28,653 nt of DNA from Larix sibirica (lineage: Eukaryota > Streptophyta > Pinopsida > Pinales > Pinaceae). Of the stretch, positions 28,530 to 28,653 are shown in pieces. The stretch covers positions 1 through 28,653 of the forward strand of contig NWUY0300007939.1 of assembly GCA_004151065.3 (NCBI GenBank), in the 5' to 3' direction. The first letter of the stretch is position 1, and each line of letters opens with the position of its first letter. The notes beneath the pieces were generated by a model. That model saw nothing but the letters and a program-made list of their open reading frames with translations. It was not told the DNA's origin and did not search any database. The position numbers and the translations under genes are program-made.

Positions 28530-28653
28530 CATGATCCATAAACTGTCATGGATATTCTACTAGAACAGTTCATCACAATTGATCTTACCACTAGTTCTTT
28601 TAACCAACATAATCCATCTTAAACCCGGATCTATCAAGCACCGAGAGGGATCC

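Noticed and set aside
1-28653. CRISPR arrays, operons, rRNA or canonical tRNA genes
   Set aside because: No regularly spaced repeats with unique spacers and no complete tRNA or rRNA structure; the spliced gene shows this is eukaryotic DNA.

Overview
The window is plant nuclear DNA. It is AT-rich and consists of one intron-bearing, single-copy-type plant gene surrounded by decayed retroelements, with an 804-base run of N at 10520-11323. The gene encodes an A1-type mitotic/meiotic cyclin (CYCA1) of land-plant type. The long introns, many old LINE-type insertions and low gene density suggest a large-genome seed plant, perhaps a gymnosperm. The species cannot be fixed from the sequence alone, and the gymnosperm guess is inference.

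Layout. 1-800: a broken RNase H-domain remnant followed by an 88-bp tandem duplication. 1221-7861: a nearly full-length but inactivated L1-type LINE on the + strand (ORF1 with DUF4283-like domain and zinc knuckle; ORF2 with endonuclease, reverse transcriptase, zf-RVT and RNase H), flanked by a 14-bp near-perfect target-site duplication (TSD). 8618-9812: a 5'-truncated antisense LINE (zf-RVT plus RNase H) with a poly(T) start and a 13-bp TSD. 9813-14646: mostly noncoding, AT-rich, holding the N gap, a minisatellite-like cluster at 11.7-11.95 kb and the upstream region of the cyclin gene. 14647-22010: CYCA1, 11 coding exons whose phases all agree and give a 506-residue protein. Its 3.2-kb first intron carries an antisense retroposed element (16305-17644) with a perfect 16-bp TSD and a 201-codon open frame of unknown function. 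22011-23686: noncoding. 23687-25108 and 26948-28529: two further antisense retroposed elements of 1.4-1.55 kb, each with a perfect 15-bp TSD. 25.36-26.95 kb: a pair of ~430-bp diverged direct repeats.

The most interesting observation is that the last two elements start at the same homologous nucleotide although they are separate insertions. Each opens inside an RNase H-like fold, just past where the first catalytic Asp should be, and continues into about 1 kb with coiled-coil-like coding remnants and no reverse transcriptase. This looks like a discrete compact non-autonomous element (or a repeatedly retrocopied transcript) that borrows LINE machinery, rather than random 5' truncations. The intron-1 element has the same size, orientation and TSD class and may be a distant relative.

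The cyclin is the only gene likely to be functional. All retroelement reading frames are interrupted, except for the uninterrupted 201-codon frame in the intron-1 element and long segments of LINE ORF1 and the RT domain.
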